In this document: positions 5,127 to 9,273 of the stretch, piece after piece
How positions within the stretch are numbered: the stretch's first letter is position 1
Layout of the letters: each line of letters opens with the position of its first letter
NCBI GenBank assembly: GCA_002371715.1
Contig: DFGF01000072.1
Coordinates: forward strand, 2,885 to 12,157
Direction of reading: 5' to 3'
DNA: 9,273 bases
Source of the DNA: Prevotella sp. UBA3757
GTDB lineage: Bacteria; Bacteroidota; Bacteroidia; Bacteroidales; Bacteroidaceae
Program-made: the position numbers and the translations under genes
The notes under the pieces: generated by a model
Seen by the model: the letters and a program-made list of their open reading frames with translations, nothing else
What the model was told of the DNA's origin: nothing
Database searches by the model: none

Positions 5127-6380
5127 TTACTTGATGGTGACGTCCTTGATGGCAATCCAGTTGAAGTTTGCACCAGCAATCTTCACACCAAACTCCAGGT
5201 TACCCTCCTGGTTGACAGTACCCTCAGCGGTGAACGTGCCGTAGACACCCTTGATGGCGTTGAACTCGAAGGCCGTGCCGGTGGTGCAGATGTCGGTGTT
5301 GGTGTCGCCGCAGTACAGGGTAGCACCCGTGGGCTGGTTGCCGGCCTCGCTGTTGACGCGGATCAGAGCCGAAACGGTGTACTTCTCGCCAGGATTCAGA
5401 CCGGGCAGCAGGCAAATGATGTTACCGTCGTTCAGAGCACCCTCGCCGGCGTTGCGCCAGCACTCCACGAACGGAGTGGTCATGTTGGTGCCGTCGCTGT
5501 TACCCTCGGTCGACCATGTGTTGATGTGGAAGGTGTTGCCGTTGGTGCACACCCAGTTGTCAAGGTTGTCGGTGGGAATCACGCCGCTGGCAATCACGTC
5601 ATAGCTGTGAGCGCTCAGCTGAATCAGGACGAGAGCCTGCAGAACCTGGTTCAGGCCTTCGGCGGTCTGGGGAGCGTCCTTCAGGAACTCCAGGGCCTTC
5701 TTGGCCTCGTCAGACATCTTCTTGCCCTCGAAGTCGGCAATCGTCTTCTCGAGATTCAGGCTCTCGAACACGGCGCTGACTTTACCGGTGAAGGTCAGCG
5801 ACTTAATCTGGATGGAGTGCCAGTTGGTGCCGGCCTTGTCCTTGCCGAGACCCAGGGTCAGCTTGCCGTCGGTCACCTCAGCCTGAACGGTGTAAAGTCC
5901 GTTCTCAGTCGTACCAGTGCCCACCTTGGCCACAACGGGAGTCTTGGCCTCGTTGGCAAACACGTAGACCACGTCGGTAGCACCGTCGACCAGGTCGGAC
6001 TCGAAGCCACGGCCATCGGTAAAGAATGCATTGGCATAGATTTCAGCCGTATAGATACCGTTGGGCAGCTCATCGATAGTCTGCTGCATGATGATGCCGG
6101 TCTCAGCAATGACCTCGGCACCCTCGCCGTACTTTTCGGCCATGCCTGACGTACGGCCGTCGGCTGTTGTCACCTCAGGAGCAGCCCAGGCACCTGCGAA
6201 GCCACCCTGGCCCCAGGCGCTGGTTGACACGCGGTTGGTCAGGTCGAGCGAGATCTCTTCGTCCACGGGAGGCTCAGGAATCACGGGATCGGGCACGGCA
6301 TTGTCGTACTTGTTACACGAAGCCATTCCCAGCGTCAGCATGGCGGCGATGGCACTCATCCACAAAAAGTTCTTTTTCAT
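5127..6380 (-). CDS. Surface lipoprotein with two carbohydrate-binding-like beta-sandwich modules
   Basis: A 417-residue exported lipoprotein of unknown function. The N-terminus is a lipoprotein signal (MKKNFLWMSAIAAMLTLGMAS|C22), followed by a short polar/acidic stretch and a Pro/Glu-rich tether (about 29-42), as in many surface-exposed Bacteroidetes lipoproteins. Two predicted beta-sandwich modules follow, about 45-198 and 268-417, joined by a helical segment rich in Lys, Glu and Leu (about 201-260). The modules look like distant duplicates. Each has a 'LP-G-Y' strand (LPNGIYTAEIYANAF; LNPGEKYTVSALIRV). Each ends with a Gly/Leu strand, an Asn-Trp and a final 'IK-x-h-T' strand (TNWHSIQIKSLTF; FNWIAIKDVTIK). 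This pattern is common in Bacteroidetes jelly-roll, CBM-like domains, so glycan binding is plausible. No catalytic motif is seen. A strong promoter and a long GC-rich leader precede it. No SusC or SusD is adjacent. Confidence 0.75.
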   Translation of the reverse strand: MKKNFLWMSAIAAMLTLGMASCNKYDNAVPDPVIPEPPVDEEISLDLTNRVSTSAWGQGGFAGAWAAPEVTTADGRTSGMAEKYGEGAEVIAETGIIMQQTIDELPNGIYTAEIYANAFFTDGRGFESDLVDGATDVVYVFANEAKTPVVAKVGTGTTENGLYTVQAEVTDGKLTLGLGKDKAGTNWHSIQIKSLTFTGKVSAVFESLNLEKTIADFEGKKMSDEAKKALEFLKDAPQTAEGLNQVLQALVLIQLSAHSYDVIASGVIPTDNLDNWVCTNGNTFHINTWSTEGNSDGTNMTTPFVECWRNAGEGALNDGNIICLLPGLNPGEKYTVSALIRVNSEAGNQPTGATLYCGDTNTDICTTGTAFEFNAIKGVYGTFTAEGTVNQEGNLEFGVKIAGANFNWIAIKDVTIK

Positions 6381-6400
6381 AATTTCTATTGGTTTTAGGC

Positions 6401-6456
6401 GGGCTCGTTAGGGTGATGCACCAGAGGGGGTGAGCCCTGTTACCTACCAGAGGTGC
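6401..6456 (-). promoter_or_regulatory. GC-rich, potentially structured 5' leader of the lipoprotein gene
   Basis: The predicted transcript start (near 6485) leaves a leader of about 105 nt. Most is AT-rich, but 6401-6456 is a GC-rich island. It contains the inverted pair GGGCTC (6401-6406) / GAGCCC (6432-6437), the inverted pair GCACC (6418-6422) / GGTGC (6452-6456), and a direct repeat ACCAGAGG (6420-6427 and 6446-6453). The two pairings interlock, so they could form alternative or pseudoknotted structures. I do not recognise it as a known riboswitch. Confidence 0.35.
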
Positions 6457-6491
6457 GTTGTTAATACTTGTTTAATTTATGAAATCTGTTG

Positions 6492-6523
6492 CAAAAGTAA
6501 GGGTTTTCCTGTTAAAATCCAAA
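6492..6523 (-). promoter_or_regulatory. Strong promoter of the lipoprotein gene
   Basis: On the minus strand TACTTTTG (6499-6492) is an exact TAnnTTTG -7 box, and TTTG (6523-6520) lies 20 bp upstream as the -33 box. This is a full consensus Bacteroidetes housekeeping promoter. It points at the lipoprotein ATG at 6380 and may also serve the ATP-grasp and GH43 genes behind it. Confidence 0.75.
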
Positions 6524-6550
6524 TAAAACGGTAACTTTTTCTGCTATAAT

Positions 6551-6576
6551 GCCGTTAAAGGGAGTTAAAGGACGGC
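6551..6576. repeat. Paired direct repeats between the divergent promoters, possible regulator site
   Basis: GTTAAAGG occurs at 6554-6561 and again at 6564-6571, exactly 10 bp apart (about one helical turn). The pair is enclosed by a short inverted repeat GCCGT (6551-6555) / ACGGC (6572-6576). It lies just upstream of the hppA -33 region and behind the lipoprotein promoter, a typical place for an activator or repressor site. The binding factor is unknown. Confidence 0.3.
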
Positions 6577-6583
6577 AAAAGTG

Positions 6584-6613
6584 TTCGGATAAGCAAAATA
6601 ATCCGTACCTTTG
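6584..6613 (+). promoter_or_regulatory. Promoter of hppA
   Basis: TACCTTTG at 6606-6613 matches TAnnTTTG exactly. The -33 candidate TTCG (6584-6587) is 18 bp upstream and is one mismatch from TTTG. Transcription would begin near 6620, about 40 nt before the hppA ATG at 6662. An in-frame TTG at 6611 lies inside the -7 box and so cannot be the start codon. Confidence 0.65.
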
Positions 6614-6661
6614 CCTCACATTGAAAGCATAAGAAACTATCTATTAATAAATGTTACGATT

Positions 6662-8854
6662 ATGAACATTCCTTCAGTATTTTGGTTGGTGCCTGTAGCC
6701 TCTGTGCTGGCACTGACAATGGCTTGGTACTTCTTCCGCTCGATGATGCAGGCCGACGAGGGTACACCCCGTATGCGAGAAATTGCCGGACACGTGCGCC
6801 GTGGCGCCATGGCCTATCTGAAACAGCAGTACAAGGTTGTGCTCATGGTGTTTGCCGTGCTGGCCGTCATCTTTGCCTTCATGGCTTACGGCATGGGTGT
6901 GCAGAACCCATGGGTGCCCGTGGCATTCCTGACGGGCGGATTCTTCTCAGGACTGGCAGGCTTCTTCGGCATGAAGACCGCCACCTACGCCTCGGCCCGC
7001 ACGGCACATGCCGCACAGCAGAGCCTGGACGGCGGACTGAAGATAGCCTTCCGCTCGGGCGCCGTCATGGGACTGACGGTGGTCGGACTGGGACTGCTCG
7101 ACATTGCCGGATGGTTCTACGCCCTCTCCTTCTTCTACCATGGCGACAAGATGGCTCTCATCACCATTACCACCACCATGCTGACCTTCGGCATGGGCGC
7201 CTCGACGCAGGCGCTGTTTGCCCGTGTGGGCGGCGGCATCTATACGAAGGCTGCCGACGTTGGTGCCGACATCGTGGGTAAGGTCGAAGCCGACATTCCC
7301 GAGGACGACCCACGTAACCCTGCCACCATTGCCGACAACGTGGGCGACAACGTGGGCGACGTGGCCGGCATGGGTGCTGACCTCTACGAGAGCTACTGCG
7401 GCTCCATCTTGTCGACGGCCGCCCTCGGAGCCACGGCCTTTGCCATGAGCGGCGACATGCAGATGCGTGCCGTCATCGCCCCGATGCTGATTGCAGCCGT
7501 AGGCGTGTTCCTAAGCATACTGGGCATCTATATGGTGCGCACCAAGGAGGGAGCCACCATGCGCGACCTGCTGCACTCCCTGTCGGTGGGTACCAACGTG
7601 TCGGCCGTGCTCATAGCCGCCGCCACGTTTGCCATCCTCTATCTACTCGAGATTGACAACTGGCTGGGCCTCTCGTTCTCAGTCATCACGGGTCTGGCCG
7701 CAGGCGTCATCATCGGACAGGCCACAGAATACTACACATCTCACTCCTACAAGCCCACCCAGAAGATTGCTGAGGCCGGACTGACCGGTTCGGCCACCGT
7801 CATCATCAAGGGCATCGGTACGGGCATGATCTCAACCTGCATACCCGTGGTGACCATCGGCATAGCCATCATGCTGAGCTATCTCTTTGCCAACGGCTTC
7901 GACATGGCCATGAGCGCCGAAGCACTGTCGCGCGGCCTCTACGGCATCGGTATTGCTGCCGTGGGCATGCTCTCGACGTTGGGCATCACGCTGGCTACCG
8001 ATGCCTACGGTCCCATAGCCGACAATGCCGGCGGCAATGCTGAAATGAGCAACCTGGGCGAAGAAGTGCGCCACCGCACCGATGCACTCGACGCACTGGG
8101 CAACACCACCGCCGCCACGGGCAAGGGCTTTGCCATCGGCTCGGCAGCACTGACGGCTCTGGCCCTGCTGGCCTCATATATAGAAGAGGTAAAGATAGCC
8201 ATGGAACGTGCGGGCATGCAACTGACCAACCTCAAGGGAGACGTCATCAATGCTGCCGACGCCAACATTCCCGACTTCATGAACTACTTCCAGGTCAACC
8301 TGATGAATCCACGCGTGCTGGTAGGTGCCTTTATCGGTGCCATGGCCGCATTCCTGTTCTGCGGACTCACCATGGAGGCCGTGGGCCGTGCTGCCCAGAA
8401 GATGGTTGAGGAGGTGCGCCGCCAATTCCGCGAAATCAAGGGCATACTGGAGGGTAAGGCCACGCCAGACTATGGTTCCTGCGTAGAGATTTCGACACGT
8501 GCCGCCCAACACGAAATGATATTCCCCTCGCTGCTGGCCATTGCCATACCCATCGTCGTGGGCTGCGTGCTGGGCGTTGCCGGCGTGTTGGGACTGCTGG
8601 TTGGCGGACTGTCGTGCGGTTTCACCCTGGCCGTCTTCATGGCCAATGCCGGCGGTGCGTGGGACAACGCCAAGAAAATGGTCGAGGAAGGCAACTTCGG
8701 CGGCAAGGGTTCATTTGCCCATAAGGCTACCATCGTCGGCGACACCGTGGGCGACCCGTTCAAGGACACCAGCGGCCCCTCGCTCAACATCCTGATTAAA
8801 CTCATGTCGATGGTCAGCATCGTTATGGCCGGATTGACCGTCGCATTTAGTTAA
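6662..8854 (+). CDS. hppA: Membrane-bound ion-pumping pyrophosphatase
   Basis: An integral-membrane pyrophosphatase of 730 residues, the usual bacterial length. It hydrolyses cytoplasmic pyrophosphate and pumps H+ and/or Na+ across the inner membrane, as a homodimer with about 16 transmembrane helices. Hydrophobic segments run through the whole sequence, starting with residues 5-26. The signature blocks are present: DVGADIVGKVE (199-209), DDPRNPATIADNVGDNVGD (215-233), TDAYGPIADNAGGNAEM (446-462) and a C-terminal block (687-706) with 'GDTVGDPFKDTSGP'. In 'GNTTAATGKG' (480-489) Ala484 and Gly487 occupy positions where K+-independent enzymes carry Lys and Thr, so this should be the K+-dependent type. 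K+-dependent enzymes from Bacteroides have been shown to move Na+ and H+ together; whether this one does is inference. I chose the ATG at 6662 because it follows the promoter and gives the normal short N-terminus. It appears monocistronic. Confidence 0.97.
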   Translation: MNIPSVFWLVPVASVLALTMAWYFFRSMMQADEGTPRMREIAGHVRRGAMAYLKQQYKVVLMVFAVLAVIFAFMAYGMGVQNPWVPVAFLTGGFFSGLAGFFGMKTATYASARTAHAAQQSLDGGLKIAFRSGAVMGLTVVGLGLLDIAGWFYALSFFYHGDKMALITITTTMLTFGMGASTQALFARVGGGIYTKAADVGADIVGKVEADIPEDDPRNPATIADNVGDNVGDVAGMGADLYESYCGSILSTAALGATAFAMSGDMQMRAVIAPMLIAAVGVFLSILGIYMVRTKEGATMRDLLHSLSVGTNVSAVLIAAATFAILYLLEIDNWLGLSFSVITGLAAGVIIGQATEYYTSHSYKPTQKIAEAGLTGSATVIIKGIGTGMISTCIPVVTIGIAIMLSYLFANGFDMAMSAEALSRGLYGIGIAAVGMLSTLGITLATDAYGPIADNAGGNAEMSNLGEEVRHRTDALDALGNTTAATGKGFAIGSAALTALALLASYIEEVKIAMERAGMQLTNLKGDVINAADANIPDFMNYFQVNLMNPRVLVGAFIGAMAAFLFCGLTMEAVGRAAQKMVEEVRRQFREIKGILEGKATPDYGSCVEISTRAAQHEMIFPSLLAIAIPIVVGCVLGVAGVLGLLVGGLSCGFTLAVFMANAGGAWDNAKKMVEEGNFGGKGSFAHKATIVGDTVGDPFKDTSGPSLNILIKLMSMVSIVMAGLTVAFS

Positions 8855-8907
8855 GAAAGTAAAAAAATGTTCGGGGTTAAATACGTTTAAAACCATCATT
8901 TCGGCAG

Positions 8908-8938
8908 CAAAGGTAAGCATTTTTTCGTTTTCCGCGAA
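8908..8938 (-). promoter_or_regulatory. Possible leftward (antisense) promoter downstream of hppA
   Basis: On the minus strand TACCTTTG (8915-8908) exactly matches the -7 consensus and is identical to the hppA -7 box. TTTC (8938-8935) lies 20 bp upstream, one mismatch from the -33 TTTG. It points at the 3' end of hppA, where there is no convincing minus-strand gene, so its product would be an antisense or small non-coding RNA. It is a prediction from motifs only. Confidence 0.3.
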
Positions 8939-8943
8939 AAAGA

Positions 8944-8975
8944 TTTGGTAATCACACATTTTTATTTTAATTTTG
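8944..8975 (+). promoter_or_regulatory. Strong promoter of the right-hand response regulator
   Basis: TTTG (8944-8947), a 20-bp spacer, and TAATTTTG (8968-8975) form a full consensus Bacteroidetes promoter. The predicted start near 8982 gives a leader of about 26 nt ahead of the ATG at 9008. This separates the gene from hppA as its own transcription unit. Confidence 0.75.
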
Positions 8976-9007
8976 CACGGGAAATAACTAATAAGACAAT
9001 TAAAGAT

Positions 9008-9273
9008 ATGCCAACAAAGATTTTAAGCGTTGACGACGAGATGGATCTCGAATTGCTTTTAACGCAATATTTCCGTAGAAAGATACGTAAGGGTGAATAT
9101 GAGTTCTTTTTTGCCCACAACGGCCTTGAGGCCCTGACGATACTTCTGAAGCACAAGGACATCGACATCATCCTCTCCGACATCAACATGCCGGAGATGG
9201 ACGGACTGACGCTGCTGACGAAGATCAACGAGATGCAGAATCCCGCCTTGAAGTGCATCATGGTGTCGGCCTA
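9008..9273 (+). CDS. Response regulator receiver domain, 3' part missing
   Basis: The first 88 residues of a response regulator; the frame runs off the right edge. The start MPTKILSVDDE gives the acidic pair D9/D10. The phospho-acceptor is D58 in 'IILSDINMPEMDG', and the switch hydroxyl is S87 in 'CIMVSA'. The receiver would continue past the edge with its conserved lysine. The output domain is not in the window, so it could be DNA-binding, a phosphatase (SpoIIE/PP2C-like) or a cyclase. The segment 'QYFRRKIRKGEYEFFFAHNG' resembles receivers fused to enzymatic outputs more than OmpR types, but this is only an impression. No kinase gene lies between it and hppA. Confidence 0.85.
   Translation, partial: MPTKILSVDDEMDLELLLTQYFRRKIRKGEYEFFFAHNGLEALTILLKHKDIDIILSDINMPEMDGLTLLTKINEMQNPALKCIMVSA

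Noticed and set aside
5526..6149. A 207-codon plus-strand open frame opposite the lipoprotein gene
   Set aside because: Antisense shadow of a gene with a clear signal peptide and promoter; no start signal or recognisable family.
8711..8959. An 82-codon minus-strand open frame over the hppA 3' end and spacer
   Set aside because: Mostly antisense of the conserved hppA C-terminus, no protein features; the possible leftward promoter is better explained by a non-coding RNA.

Overview
The window looks like chromosomal DNA from a member of the Bacteroidales, most likely Prevotellaceae (a Prevotella-type gut, rumen or oral species). The evidence is TAnnTTTG-type -7 promoter boxes in almost every intergenic gap, several with a TTTG -33 box 20 bp upstream. 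Starts carry weak or no Shine-Dalgarno sequence. The protein families are typical of Bacteroidales: a TolC porin beside an NtrC-like two-component pair, a GH43 xylosidase, the 'HIFNPEHDIALA' ATP-grasp protein, and a surface lipoprotein of Bacteroidetes type. Coding regions favour G or C at third codon positions, while intergenic regions are AT-rich.

Layout. (1) Positions 1-2276 hold a divergent regulatory/efflux locus. The 5' part of a TolC-family outer-membrane efflux gene runs leftward off the window. A short response regulator and its histidine kinase run rightward. The 157-bp gap between them carries a perfect 10-bp inverted repeat that is a good operator candidate. (2) Positions 2244-6380 are all on the minus strand. 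In transcription order they are a two-module surface lipoprotein, an ATP-grasp protein of unknown function, and a secreted GH43 glycosidase. The last two overlap by ATGA. The GH43 3' end overlaps the kinase 3' end tail to tail by 33 bp. (3) The gap 6381-6661 holds two divergent promoters, with the hppA pyrophosphatase on the plus strand. (4) After hppA, a strong promoter drives a response regulator that is cut by the window end.

How the genes may work together. The kinase and regulator probably sense envelope or drug stress and control the divergent TolC operon. The lipoprotein and the GH43 enzyme are both predicted to be exported, which suggests surface glycan handling, although no SusC/SusD pair is present in the window. 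HppA converts cytoplasmic pyrophosphate into an ion gradient and appears to be an independent transcription unit.

The most unusual features are these. The response regulator has the NtrC-type receiver and Fis-type ends with the whole AAA+ domain missing between them. The ATP-grasp gene has been invaded by at least two different short repeats: a 22-bp-period palindrome in three copies, and a heptanucleotide in four copies. Neither unit length is a multiple of three, so copy-number changes would shift the frame and could switch off both this protein and translation of the coupled GH43 gene. No complete mobile element, RNA gene or CRISPR array was seen.
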